Source of the DNA: Desmonostoc muscorum LEGE 12446
GTDB lineage: Bacteria; Cyanobacteriota; Cyanobacteriia; Cyanobacteriales; Nostocaceae
DNA length: 64,000 nt
Assembly: GCF_015207005.2 (NCBI RefSeq)
Contig: NZ_JADEXS020000001.1
Location: 4,464,001-4,528,000 of the forward strand
Direction: 5' to 3'
Shown here: one piece after another, positions 26,350-35,393 of the stretch
How positions within the stretch are numbered: position 1 is the first letter of the stretch
Layout: every line of letters starts with the position of its first letter
Program-made: the position numbers and the translations under genes
The notes under the pieces: model-generated
What the model was told of the DNA's origin: nothing
The model's database searches: none
Seen by the model: only the letters and a program-made list of their open reading frames with translations

Positions 26350-28543
26350 GGTTGAGTCGATGGGGGATATTATTCCCCGCACCTCTCAGTTAGATCCGTG
26401 CGTACCCGTTTCCGTGTACACGGCTCCCGATGTTCTCAGCTTCTCAGCTTTCGCTTTTGCTCATGTGCTTGTAATCGTGGCAACTCTCGTGAATTGCTTC
26501 CAGATTATTTTTCTTCCAGTTGGCGTGATTTTCGTCGATGTGATGCAGATGAATCCGTTCCTCATCGATGAACTTTAAGCCGCAAGAGGCACATCTATGG
26601 TTTTGCTTCTTAAGAGCAAAAGAAGTTTCGCCGTCATAGAGCTTACTTTTGCGTTCGCTCCAGTAGGCTGTATCTCCGTCATAGGGGGATTTTGTTCCTT
26701 TAACCATGACGTGGCTACTTTCGGAGTAGGAAACTGCTGGGAATGCTTTGTCTAGTAATTTCTTGCTAGCGTAGCGATTTTTCTTGGCTTCCTTGTTGAA
26801 TACCGTATAAGCTCTTTTTTTGATGTGGTATAACGAGTTTCTAGACCCGTCCATCTTGCAGAACTTATGGTAATTTCTCCAACCTCTTACTACCGGGGCT
26901 AATTTCTCAGCCTTTGTGGTAGCACCATAATTCGAGTTGTTGACGATGTGTTTTACTTTCTTACGGAATGCTTTGAAGTTGTCCACTGAGGGAATGCTTC
27001 TAAACTTTCCGTTTTTCTGGACTTTAAAGTGCCAGCCGAGGAAATCAAACCCATCTGTCGCGGCGGTAACTTTGGTTTTCTTTTGGCTTACATTCATTCC
27101 GCGTTTGCGGAGGAACTCGCTGATTTTCTCAAGTATCTCTATCGCATTATCTTCGGGTCGGAGTATAATAACCATGTCATCCGCGTATCGGATTGATGGC
27201 TCGTTGATTTGCCCGTTGGCTCTGTATCTGTGGATACTTTCAACCCCGTTGAGTGCGATGTTTGCTAATAGTGGGCTGACTACTCCCCCTTGAGGTGTAC
27301 CCTGTTCGGGGAATTCTGGGTTTACTCCTGCCTTGAGGCATCGGTATATTCCGAGTTTTAAGCCTTTGGGGGCGATGAGTTCGTCCATTATTGCTGAGTG
27401 GTTAATCCTATCGAAGCATTTTTCGATATCGAGTTCTATAACTCGTTTCTCTGTTCCATTGCAGGAAGAGCGTAGGTTATTGTAGATGTACCGTTGTGCA
27501 TCGTGAGCAGAGCGCCCTGTTCTGAACCCGTAGCTCCTGGCGTGGAAAGTGGCTTCGTGTGCTGGTTCTAGTGCATATTTTGCAAGGCATTGCCAAGCTC
27601 TATCCGCTATGGTTGGTATTTTAAGCATTCTGGTAGTCCCGTCCTTTTTGGGGATGGGGATTTCCCTTAGTCCTTGATGCTTCCAATTTCCACTATTCAT
27701 TTTCAGTAATTCTTCAAGGTTGAAGCGTTCCTCAAATGACAGGGATTTCTTACCATCAATACCCGCCGTTTTTTTACCAGCGTTTAGCTGAGATACAAGT
27801 CTAATTGCAAGAAATCGAGCCGAGGTGGATTTAAAAATAAGCTTTTGGAGAAACCTAGCTTTCCGTTTGTCTCCAACTTGAACCGCTTTAAATACGCGCT
27901 TTTGAAGGCGGAAAAGATTTCGGCGGAATTTCTTCCACGGTAAGGCTTTCCAAGATTCACTAGTATGTCTACTGTGTCTAATCATTTTCTCTTCTAGAGT
28001 TTGTATTTTCTGAACACCTCAGACCAATTACGGTCTGTCCTACCCGAATTGTGAGAGTTCCGCTTCTCGTCTAGCCTACTTGGGGAACGAAAGCCCCAGG
28101 ACTCACAAATCGTTTTTATTCGTTCCCTCGGAGAGATTGATTGTTCCGTTAGATGTAGCCAATTTGACCGTTGGATTCCCTAGACTCTTGCCGTTATTGG
28201 CGATATTACGGCGGGAATTGGCTCCAACGAAGTCAGGGATTTTAGTGTTGCGCCCTGCTCTACGATGGGTCACTTTTTGAGGCTCTGTTTCATCATAGGA
28301 ACTCCCTATTAGCGCCAGTGTCAACCCGCAACGGTCGTCTGATTGCGCCCTGTTCCCAGCTTCACTCTACAAGAACCGAGCTTGTTCGGTGTGGGCAGAT
28401 AAGGAGTCAATTCTGAGTCTGAATGGCAAGGCTTACACTTGCATCTGACCGAGAGTTCAGCCTTTAGTGACAGTAATCTGCTGTCGGGCTGGCTTAGTTA
28501 TGTGCGGACTGACTACCGTGATTCACTAAGCAACGAATCGCAC
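26350..28543 (-). mobile_element. group II intron with reverse transcriptase (about 2194 bp)
   Basis: On the minus strand the element starts with GTGCG (28543-28539), the consensus 5' end of group II introns. It encodes a maturase-reverse transcriptase and ends with a recognisable domain V (GAGCCGTGTACACGG / GAAA loop / CGGGTACGCACGG, about 26429-26395) and a domain VI hairpin (GGGGAATAATATCCCC) just before the 3' splice site near 26350. Splicing between 28544 and 26349 would join GAA to AAG in frame (…DEGE-KLFLLL…). The exact 3' end could be one base away, which would break the frame. Confidence 0.9.
26444..27985 (-). CDS. ltrA: group II intron reverse transcriptase/maturase with HNH nuclease
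   Basis: A 513-aa intron-encoded protein. The RT domain (about 60-320) has the palm motif YADD at 267-270 and the QGTPQGGVVSPLLANI block just before; domain X/maturase follows (FLGWHFKV ... VRGWRNYHKF), then a C-terminal HNH endonuclease with CASC (465-468), HHID near 480 and a final N-x-x-H region. It helps the RNA fold and splice and drives target-primed insertion into DNA. All catalytic motifs look intact, so the intron may be mobile and splicing-competent. It lies wholly inside the intron RNA, between domain IV borders. Confidence 0.95.
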   Translation of the reverse strand: MIRHSRHTSESWKALPWKKFRRNLFRLQKRVFKAVQVGDKRKARFLQKLIFKSTSARFLAIRLVSQLNAGKKTAGIDGKKSLSFEERFNLEELLKMNSGNWKHQGLREIPIPKKDGTTRMLKIPTIADRAWQCLAKYALEPAHEATFHARSYGFRTGRSAHDAQRYIYNNLRSSCNGTEKRVIELDIEKCFDRINHSAIMDELIAPKGLKLGIYRCLKAGVNPEFPEQGTPQGGVVSPLLANIALNGVESIHRYRANGQINEPSIRYADDMVIILRPEDNAIEILEKISEFLRKRGMNVSQKKTKVTAATDGFDFLGWHFKVQKNGKFRSIPSVDNFKAFRKKVKHIVNNSNYGATTKAEKLAPVVRGWRNYHKFCKMDGSRNSLYHIKKRAYTVFNKEAKKNRYASKKLLDKAFPAVSYSESSHVMVKGTKSPYDGDTAYWSERKSKLYDGETSFALKKQNHRCASCGLKFIDEERIHLHHIDENHANWKKNNLEAIHESCHDYKHMSKSES

Positions 28544-28651
28544 TTCGCCTTCGTCCCAAGCCTTTTCGCCGATGATTTCACCAGTTTTTTCAAAAGCCTT
28601 GGTGATGACTAAGGTTGCGATCGCAGCTGCTGTCAGTGATACTGGCTCCAT
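28544..28651 (-). pseudogene. first exon of the split NB-ARC gene
   Basis: From ATG 28651 the frame gives MEPVSLTAAAIATLVITKAF and then EKTGEIIGEKAWDEGE, where the group II intron begins. The hydrophobic start followed by A-F-E-K-x-G-E is typical of the N-terminus of cyanobacterial NB-ARC and related STAND proteins. 36 codons end exactly on a codon boundary, so exact splicing restores a 129-aa first section before the internal TGA. Confidence 0.75.
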
Positions 28652-28810
28652 AAATTCGCCAAAACATACGAAATTTTACTTATGGTTCTCAGTCTAACAG
28701 TCTCTAAACAGATAATAAAGAACAAATAACAGAAGAAATTATAAACAATTTAAGGGACGACTTCCACAGGTGAAATCGTCCCTCCCAACTTAATAAAAGT
28801 AAAATATTTC

Positions 28811-29200
28811 CTATCTACTTACCCTGGAAGGTTCAACCCACTCATCCCAAGAGCTATCATAACCATCGTAAGTAATTTTATAAAGATTCTCACTAACATC
28901 TAAAATTCGCCCTTGATACCATTTCCCTTTCCAGAGAATTCTCACTGCATCACCAACTTCAAACGATGCCCGAAAACGTGAAGTTCCAACCCACTCATCC
29001 CAAGAACTATCATAACCTTCGTAGGTAATATAACACTTGCTATCATCAACATCTAATACTGTTGCTGGATACCATGTACCTTTCCAAAGAACCTCTGCTT
29101 TTTGTCCCACAGAACAGGGTGAAGCAGCAAAAGCACTGGGGATTAATGCTCCTACCCAAGTAGCCATAAAGATGGCACCAAACAATAGTTTGTTTTTCAT
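28811..29200 (-). CDS. exported protein with two Tudor-knot/Agenet-like domains
   Basis: A signal peptide (residues 1-25, cut after SAFA) is followed by two copies of a 50-residue SH3-like barrel. Each has the pattern G-(D/Q)-(A/K)...(V/I)LWKG(T/K)WY and ends with ITY(E/D)GYDSSWDEWV (about 29-78 and 80-129). This Tudor-knot/Agenet/chromo-barrel pattern is best known from eukaryotic chromatin readers, yet here it is exported. The aromatic cage residues (two Trp, two Tyr per copy) are kept. The ligand is unknown; a periplasmic peptide or glycan binder is a guess. GAGGAG stands before the ATG. Confidence 0.8.
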   Translation of the reverse strand: MKNKLLFGAIFMATWVGALIPSAFAASPCSVGQKAEVLWKGTWYPATVLDVDDSKCYITYEGYDSSWDEWVGTSRFRASFEVGDAVRILWKGKWYQGRILDVSENLYKITYDGYDSSWDEWVEPSRVSR

Positions 29201-29605
29201 TTTTATCTCCTCAATCAGTAAAATTTAATTTTGATGATGATTTATATAAATCTCAATCAAAATTTGTAACTAACTGCCACTATTTTGATGAAATTAAATT
29301 GGCGATCGCCTCAGCAAAACTTATGATTTTACACCGCAGTTTGTGAAGATATTGCTGAACGATACCGTATATTAAATTAACAACAGTTCTCGATTTTACT
29401 TAATTGACATACAGCAAATTACAACTTCTCTACGAGAGGCTATGCCAAAGTGAGGTACAGATAATTGTAGGGGCACAACAATCTATACTCAGATAGGACT
29501 TACGCAAAAACTCTCTGAAACTCTTATTTCTTTGTGTCCTTTGCGTCCTTTGCGGTTCGTTTTTTCATGATTTTGCGTAAGTCCTGTCAGAAATCTTATC
29601 TCACA
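29201..29605. other. 405-bp gene-free stretch with a small MITE
   Basis: Contains a palindromic fragment near 29463 (attgtaggggcacaaca) and a 91-bp inverted-repeat element at 29495-29585. No coding frame is supported. Confidence 0.6.
29495..29585. repeat. 91-bp MITE-like element with 15-bp inverted ends
   Basis: The ends aggacttacgcaaaa (29495-29509) and ttttgcgtaagtcct (29571-29585) are exact inverted repeats. The inside is a ttgcgtcctttgcg-type tract like those near 10470, 35935 and 48660. It encodes nothing, and no target duplication could be fixed by eye. Confidence 0.75.
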
Positions 29606-30556
29606 TTAATTTTTAGAGTTTTTCAGATTCCCGGCTCTAAATTTAATTTCATAAATTCCCAGCAAAGCTGCTGCAATCAACAAAGGTAAAAAGTAGTATA
29701 TCCCGCGATAAGCTAACAGTGAACCCAAAACTGCCGCCGCCGAAATTTTTGATGAGAGAAACAGCAACACCACAGTTTCAAAGACACCCAAACCGCCAGG
29801 AACATTACTAACTACACCTGCAAACATCGCTAGTAAATAAATTCCTAAAAAGTCGAGATAAGACAAAGGTGTATTATTAGGAAGTATCGCAAAAAGAACC
29901 GCAGCAGCCAGAATCCAATCAAGGCTAGAAATGGTAATTTGAGCTAAGGATATTGGTAAGGAAGGAAAGCGAAATTCTTGCTGACGAATAATTAATGGCT
30001 GTTTAATTAAAATACTTCCCAACACATATATAGCAATCAACAACAGAAAAATTACACCGATGGGACGTACTGTTGTAAAAGGCAAATGTAATTGTGGGGG
30101 AATTGTCAAAGGGTTGGTAATAAATATTAATCCAGCAGTGGCGAACATTCCTAGCCAAAAGGTGAAATTAGCAAAAGCAATAACTTGAGCGATCGCCACT
30201 GCTGACACTCCCCAATTAGCATAAAATCGATAACGGATAGCACTCCCAGTCAGCAAGGCAAAACCTATCGTATTGCTAAATGTAGAGCTAATAAAGTTAG
30301 TGAAAGCTATCTTGTTCCAGCTTAGGGAACGATTAATGTAGTTAAAACCCAAAATATCATAGCCAATCATCACTAAATATCCCAAAGCTGTCAGCCAAAT
30401 TGCCCAGCTTAAGCGACTTTTGGGAATTGCTGCTAGAGAGTTGAGGATATCACGATAATTATACTCATGCAATTCGTGAGCGATCGCCCACAAAGAAAGC
30501 GCCAGCAGCAACAAGCCAAAAAAAGAACTGAAATTAAGTCGCAGCTTTTTAAGCAT
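29606..30556 (-). CDS. lysylphosphatidylglycerol synthase TM-domain (UPF0104) protein, flippase-like
   Basis: A 316-aa polytopic protein with about eight membrane helices and the family signature VVSNVPGGLGVFE near residue 250. It corresponds to the N-terminal membrane half of MprF, which moves aminoacylated phosphatidylglycerol across the membrane. The synthase half (DUF2156) is encoded separately at 32950-35778, and two esterase genes lie between. The promoter region toward those genes is divergent and contains a MITE. In other bacteria UPF0104 proteins also serve unrelated lipid or glycan pathways, so the substrate is inferred from context only. Confidence 0.85.
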   Translation of the reverse strand: MLKKLRLNFSSFFGLLLLALSLWAIAHELHEYNYRDILNSLAAIPKSRLSWAIWLTALGYLVMIGYDILGFNYINRSLSWNKIAFTNFISSTFSNTIGFALLTGSAIRYRFYANWGVSAVAIAQVIAFANFTFWLGMFATAGLIFITNPLTIPPQLHLPFTTVRPIGVIFLLLIAIYVLGSILIKQPLIIRQQEFRFPSLPISLAQITISSLDWILAAAVLFAILPNNTPLSYLDFLGIYLLAMFAGVVSNVPGGLGVFETVVLLFLSSKISAAAVLGSLLAYRGIYYFLPLLIAAALLGIYEIKFRAGNLKNSKN

Positions 30557-30593
30557 CCTAAAGAAACTTATCCTAACTCTCGATTTTTAACTC

Positions 30594-30711
30594 AATACGG
30601 TTCGGTTAAGGGTTATTTGTGTAGATAATTGGTCTAGAGAAGACGCGATAAATCAGACGCGATTTATCGCGTCTCTACATGAGGGTTTTGGGTTTATCTG
30701 AACTGTATTAA
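30594..30711. repeat. 118-bp MITE-like element
   Basis: The left end aatacggttcggttaaggg and the complement of the right end (aatacagttcagataaaccc) are imperfect inverted repeats. The interior carries the gacgcgatttatcgcgtc palindrome. A related 132-bp copy is at 37455-37586. It sits between the divergent flippase and esterase genes, so it may influence their promoters. Confidence 0.75.
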
Positions 30712-30820
30712 TTTTTAATTTACAACCAGTCGTAAAGTTTCCATCGTCTTGACACAGCATTGACAAATTACTTGCGTAAACTTTTGGTTGCTAGCATCAA
30801 CTGACCAATGCCCTTTAAAG

Positions 30821-31798
30821 ATGAACTACAAAAAATCGAAAATTTTCTTGCTAATTTCAGTATTCACCCTAGTTGGCTGTCATTTCTCCCAAAGTGTCGT
30901 CGCAAAACCACCGCAACAGCAGGACTTACAAACAACACCTTCCCCTCTTCCATCCCAGCTTAATGCTAGCGACTTAGCTACTACCCTCAGCTATAAGATT
31001 GAAACTTACAATAGTCAAGTTATGGGTGCAAGTCGTACCTACGGCGTTTCTTTACCCCCCGGTTATGAGCAAAACCCAAAAGGAAGCTATCCTGTAATCT
31101 TTCTTCTTCACGGTGGCTATGGCGATCCCACTGCTTGGTTTAGTCAAGATAAGGGACAAGCTCTCAAAACTCTCAAACAACTTTATATTACAGGTAAGTT
31201 GCCGCCCAGCATCATTATTACACCAGATGGGAATGATAAACGCGGCTCTAGTCCTTACCGCGACCCTGAATATATCGATGGTCCTAACGGTAATGTCTCC
31301 ACAGCCGTGGGGGATGAATTAGTAAAAGTTGTACAAAGCCGTTATCGTACACTAAAAAATCCAGATTTTTGGGCAATAGGTGGTTTATCTTCTGGCGGCT
31401 GGGGTGCAGTTAATGTGGGATTACACAATTTGGATCGTTTTTCAATTTTATTTAGTCATAGTGGTTATTTTCAAGATAAAAGCGGGCCAACAAATAGCCC
31501 AATAATTTATATTAAAACTATTCCCCTACAAGCCCAAAAACGGTTGAGAATCTACCTCGATTCTGGTAGATCAGATATTGAAGGAATCGAGGAAGCCGAA
31601 AAATTTACTAAAGTACTCAACAAACTAAAAATTTATTATATATTTCGTCAGTTTATCGGCAGTCATACTTGGCAATATTGGCGGGAACATTTAGCCGATT
31701 CTTTGACATTTGTCGGAGAACAATTCAAATTAGCAGAGATAGCACATAAAGCCGATAATCAAAGCTTAAATATGATGACAAATCATCATATTTATTAA
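30821..31798 (+). CDS. esterase-D-type alpha/beta hydrolase, predicted lipoprotein
   Basis: From ATG 30821 the protein is 325 aa with a lipoprotein signal (lipobox LVGC, Cys20). The alpha/beta-hydrolase core shows the oxyanion segment FLLHGGYGD, the nucleophile elbow GLSSG with Ser190, an acidic residue in YLDSGRSD (Asp247/Asp252) and His282 in GSHTWQYW, so a complete catalytic triad is plausible. Esterase-D relatives cut esters such as acyl-sugars or siderophores. Its position between a flippase-like and an aminoacyl-lipid synthase gene suggests an extracytoplasmic aminoacyl-phosphatidylglycerol hydrolase (compare AcvB/VirJ and actinobacterial AlaPG esterases), an inference. The TTG at 30788 is a weaker start. 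Confidence 0.85.
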   Translation: MNYKKSKIFLLISVFTLVGCHFSQSVVAKPPQQQDLQTTPSPLPSQLNASDLATTLSYKIETYNSQVMGASRTYGVSLPPGYEQNPKGSYPVIFLLHGGYGDPTAWFSQDKGQALKTLKQLYITGKLPPSIIITPDGNDKRGSSPYRDPEYIDGPNGNVSTAVGDELVKVVQSRYRTLKNPDFWAIGGLSSGGWGAVNVGLHNLDRFSILFSHSGYFQDKSGPTNSPIIYIKTIPLQAQKRLRIYLDSGRSDIEGIEEAEKFTKVLNKLKIYYIFRQFIGSHTWQYWREHLADSLTFVGEQFKLAEIAHKADNQSLNMMTNHHIY

Positions 31799-31806
31799 AA
31801 GACTAT

Positions 31807-32715
31807 ATGAAGATTTATAAATTTTTAATGAGTTTAGTAGGAGCGATCGCACTCCTCACCACCGCTGGTTATTATTATGTATTTATCTTAGGTGCGCCAC
31901 AACTAGACCCACCCCAAAAACAAGTAAATACTGGGCTAAAGTTTCAATTAGCAAGCTTCAACTCCCAAGCGATGGGTGCAATCCGCAACTATGGCGTGAT
32001 TTTACCTCCTGACTATAACAAAAACCAGCAAAAGCGCTACCCCGTAATATTCTTATTACATGGAGGACATGATAATGCTCGCGCTTTTGCTGATAAATAT
32101 GCAGTTTTAGATGTGTTGCATGAACTTTATCAAAATAAAAAATTACCGCCATCCATTGTAATTACACCTGATGGTAATGATAATCGCGGTTCTAGTCCTT
32201 TGTACGATCCTGATTATTTTGATGGGCCGAATGGCAAAGTCGGGACTTTAATTGGTTCGGAATTAGTGCAGGTTGTCAAGTCACGCTACCGCACTTTACA
32301 ACAACCAGAATTTTGGGCGCTGGGAGGTCTATCTTCTGGGGGATGGGGAGCTTTTAATATCGGGTTACGCTATCTCAACAACTTCCATATTCTGTTTAGC
32401 CATAGCGGTTACTTTACTGATAGCAGCGGTTCACAAAATAGTCCTCAACAAATTGTGCAACAGCTATCACCTGAAGATAGAAAGCAATTGCGTGTTTACC
32501 TAGATGCAGGTCTGAACGATATTAATTTACTAGCTTCCACCAAAGCCTTCAACGAAACCTTAAATAAGTTAGGCATTGTTCATGTATTTTATGCTTTTCC
32601 TGGCGGTCATGGTTTATCTGGTGCCAATATCGGCTGGAACTACTTCCACAAACATCTCAAAGATTCCCTCTCCTATGTAGGAGAACAGTTTCAAAAGTTA
32701 GGAGTTAAGAGTTAG
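31807..32715 (+). CDS. esterase-D-type alpha/beta hydrolase, paralogue of the preceding gene
   Basis: A 302-aa paralogue beginning eight bases after the previous stop, so surely cotranscribed. It has an N-terminal membrane anchor or uncleaved signal (residues 5-28) without a lipobox. The elbow GLSSG has Ser176; Asp233 lies in YLDAGLND and His268 in FPGGHGLSG. Shared blocks such as TPDGNDNRGSSP and the GGLSSGGWGAFN elbow show the two arose by tandem duplication, with divergence mostly in the first 50 residues and near the active His. Likely extracytoplasmic. Substrate unknown. Confidence 0.85.
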   Translation: MKIYKFLMSLVGAIALLTTAGYYYVFILGAPQLDPPQKQVNTGLKFQLASFNSQAMGAIRNYGVILPPDYNKNQQKRYPVIFLLHGGHDNARAFADKYAVLDVLHELYQNKKLPPSIVITPDGNDNRGSSPLYDPDYFDGPNGKVGTLIGSELVQVVKSRYRTLQQPEFWALGGLSSGGWGAFNIGLRYLNNFHILFSHSGYFTDSSGSQNSPQQIVQQLSPEDRKQLRVYLDAGLNDINLLASTKAFNETLNKLGIVHVFYAFPGGHGLSGANIGWNYFHKHLKDSLSYVGEQFQKLGVKS

Positions 32716-32767
32716 GAGTTTTAAGAGGTTCTTTGAAAAGAGATTGGCTGTGATTTTAATTGCGTTG

Positions 32768-32852
32768 TTACCCCCCTTAATCCCCCCTTGTAAAGGGGGG
32801 AAACAAGAAAAATCCGGTTCCCTCCCCTTTACAAGGGGAGGGTTAGGGAGGG
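32768..32852. terminator. paired C-run/G-run hairpins after the esterase operon
   Basis: The segment ccccccttgtaaaggggg (about 32780-32800) folds on itself, and cccctttacaaggggagggttagg (about 32822-32846) forms a second hairpin. They stand between the second esterase and the synthase gene, so the synthase may have its own promoter. The same unit could be a dispersed repeat. Confidence 0.55.
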
Positions 32853-32949
32853 GTAAAAAATATTTGATACATCCATCATGACTTTTCAAACACCCCATAA
32901 CACCAAAATTAATGACCAATAACCAATGACCAATCACAAATGATAAAAA

Positions 32950-34235
32950 ATGACAAATAATTTAAAAACTCAAATTGGACTTTGGAGTGCAGCGTTCCTT
33001 ACAGGTTTAGTCGGGGTAGTAAATTTATTATCAGCGGTGACACCTAACTTATACGGGCGAAATCAATGGTTAAAGGAATTTTTACCATTTGAAATTCGTG
33101 CTAGCGGTCATGTTTTTGCAGCGCTAACTGGGTTTGTTTTACTCACGCTTGCTACTAATTTCTTACGCCGAAAAAAAATAGCTTGGTTACTTACTATTGG
33201 TTTATTAGTAATTTCCATTTTTAGCCACTTGCTGAAGGGATTCGACTATGAAGAAAGTCTATTATCTGGAGTTTTGCTAATGCAATTAATTCTGATGCGC
33301 CATATTTTTACAGCGCAATCAGACCGTCCTTCCATTGCACAAGGAGTGCGAGTACTTATCGGAGCTTTATTATTTACCCTGGCATACGGAACTATTGGAT
33401 TTTACTTGTTAGACGGTAAATTTTCTGAAAACTTTAATTGGCGTGAAGCCGTACTTCAGACTTTAGCAATGTTTTTCACCGAGGATAATTGGGGACTGCA
33501 ACCAAAGAGTCGATTTGGAGATTTTTTTGCTAATTCTATCTATATTATTGCAGCAGTTACTATTACATATGCGGTGTTCATGCTGTTGCAACCTGTATTT
33601 TGGCGTAATTTAGTAACTCAAAATGAGCGACAAAAAGCTAAAGAAATTGTCGAGCAATATGGATGTTCTTCTTTAGCAGCTTTGACACTTTTAAATGATA
33701 AAAGTTATTATTTCAGTCCCGCTGGTAAGAGTGTAATTGCTTATGTTCCCAAAGGACGAGGTGCGATCGCCTTAGGAGATCCCATAGGGCCGATTGAAGA
33801 CCGCAAGGAGACAATTGTTGCTTTCTGGCAGTTTTGTCAACGCAATGATTGGTATCCTGCCTTTTACCAAACTTTACCCGATGATGTTGAACTTTACAAA
33901 TCGTTAGGATTTCAGGTACTCAAGATTGGAGAAGAAGCGATCGTTGATTTAAAAAATTTTACATTACAAGGTAAAGCTGGTAAAAACTTTAGACCATCAA
34001 TCAATCGTTTAACAAAATTAGGGTACCGAATTAACTTTTATCAACCACCAATTGACAATGATTTATTGCACTTACTCAAACCTGTGAGTGATGAATGGCT
34101 AAAGATGGTAGAAGGTTCAGAAAAACACTTTTCTTTAGGTTGGTATGATGAAGCATATCTGCGAGAGTGCGGGCTTGTTGTGGTGCATAGTCCCGAAGGT
34201 CAGATCAGTGCTTTTGCTAATATTATCCCAGAGTA
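32950..34235 (+). pseudogene. DUF2156/MprF-type phosphatidylglycerol aminoacyl-transferase, 5' part, cut by IS630
   Basis: The N-terminal part (about 1-220) has several membrane helices, starting IGLWSAAFLTGLVGVVNLLS. The DUF2156 acyltransferase-like domain follows (from about 230), with YFSPAGKSVIAYVPKGRGAI and ALGDPIGP. The gene should join lysine or alanine from tRNA to phosphatidylglycerol, making the inner membrane more positive. Codon 429 is split by the IS at TA 34234-34235; the frame reads into the IS and stops at 34251. Removing the IS and one TA joins GAGTA to TCAACTC and yields a continuous frame of about 556 aa, so the insertion is exact and recent. Confidence 0.9.
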
Positions 34236-34307
34236 TAGGAATCATATTTGATTTCTGAAAAAGTGTACGAGATAATACGGAGAGAGATATCTGTCTAAGA
34301 GCGAACA

Positions 34308-34826
34308 ATGATAGAGCAGCATCTACAACCTGCGATACCTTCGGTGAGCTTCGCTAACGCAGAACTACAAGAATTTATAGATAATCGCCCGGATGCCCGT
34401 GAGGTGAGAAAAGCTTTGGCAGTGAAACTGGTTTATCAAGGCTACAAGTATGAGGAAATTCAAACAATTTTAGATGTCTCTGTTGGTTCAATAACAAGCT
34501 GGAAGCAAGCTTATAAGGAATATGGAATTTGCGGATTGCGCTTAAATTATAAAGGCAGAAAGAGTTACCTGAGCGATGAACAGCAACAAGAAGTATTAAG
34601 TTGGTTGCAAACTAAGGAGATTTGGGAGCTTGGTGAACTGGAATACAAATTGGCTTTTGAATATGATGTCATCTACGAATCGAAACGGAGTTATTATGAT
34701 TTATTTGACGCGGCGGGAATTAGTTGGAAAAAAACTACTGGCTTAAACCCAAAGGCGGACATTGAGGCTGTAGCTGCAAAAAAAAACAGATTGAAAAATT
34801 GTTGGACAGCAATAGAGAGGAGATAG
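34308..34826 (+). CDS. IS630-type transposase, N-terminal frame (orfA), copy 2
   Basis: Protein identical to that of 8993-9511: helix-turn-helix DNA-binding half, followed by the nine-A slippage tract (34778-34786). See copy 1 for motifs. Confidence 0.9.
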   Translation: MIEQHLQPAIPSVSFANAELQEFIDNRPDAREVRKALAVKLVYQGYKYEEIQTILDVSVGSITSWKQAYKEYGICGLRLNYKGRKSYLSDEQQQEVLSWLQTKEIWELGELEYKLAFEYDVIYESKRSYYDLFDAAGISWKKTTGLNPKADIEAVAAKKNRLKNCWTAIERR

Positions 34827-35386
34827 AAGAAGGAAGACTGAGAGTATTACTAATAGATGAGTGCCATCTGTTATGGGGAGACGTAACTGGTTATGTCTGG
34901 GGAAAAACTGACCAAGAAATAGCAATTGGCATCGTTAACGAACGAGAGAAGCAGACATACTACGGGGCGGTTGATTATCTCGATGGTAAGTTGCTTCTTA
35001 AAGCTTACAATGCTGGCAATTCAGACAATACAATTGATTATTTACGTTATTTATTAGACCAGTCTCCCAACCAACGATTACTGCTTTTTTGGGATGGTGC
35101 TTCTTACCATCGTTCACATCTGGTTCAAAACTTTTTAGGAGAGATAAACCAAGGTTTGTCTCCAGACCAGTGGAAAATTCATTGCGTTCGCTTCGCTCCT
35201 AATTGCCCATCACAAAATCCAATTGAGGATATTTGGTTACAAGCTAAAACCTGGGTGCGGCGTTTCTGTGCTTTGATTCCTTCGTTCTCTCATCTCAAAT
35301 GGATGTTTGAGTGGTTTCTCCGACACACTAACTTTGATTTTGACACTTTACAGATGTACGGAGCTTTTTCAGAAATCAAATACTAG
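34799..35386 (+). CDS. IS630-type transposase, catalytic DDE frame (orfB), copy 2
   Basis: Protein identical to that of 9484-10071, with the three acidic residues in LLIDECH, FWDGASYH and NPIEDIW intact. Probably expressed by -1 frameshifting from orfA, so this copy is potentially active. Confidence 0.9.
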   Translation: MLDSNREEIEEGRLRVLLIDECHLLWGDVTGYVWGKTDQEIAIGIVNEREKQTYYGAVDYLDGKLLLKAYNAGNSDNTIDYLRYLLDQSPNQRLLLFWDGASYHRSHLVQNFLGEINQGLSPDQWKIHCVRFAPNCPSQNPIEDIWLQAKTWVRRFCALIPSFSHLKWMFEWFLRHTNFDFDTLQMYGAFSEIKY

Positions 35387-35393
35387 TCCTATA

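Larger units (their letters stand above)
34236..35391 (+). mobile_element. IS630-family insertion sequence, copy 2 (1156 bp), inside the DUF2156 gene
   Basis: Same ends, same length and apparently the same sequence as 8921-10076. TA duplicates flank it (34234-34235 and 35392-35393). Both copies point the same way 25.3 kb apart, so recombination between them would loop out tkt, acpP, fabF and lysC, which should be lethal and hence selected against. Confidence 0.95.

Noticed and set aside
28103..28324. Open frames within the 5' part of the group II intron
   Set aside because: They lie in the region that forms the intron's RNA domains I-III and have no protein family.
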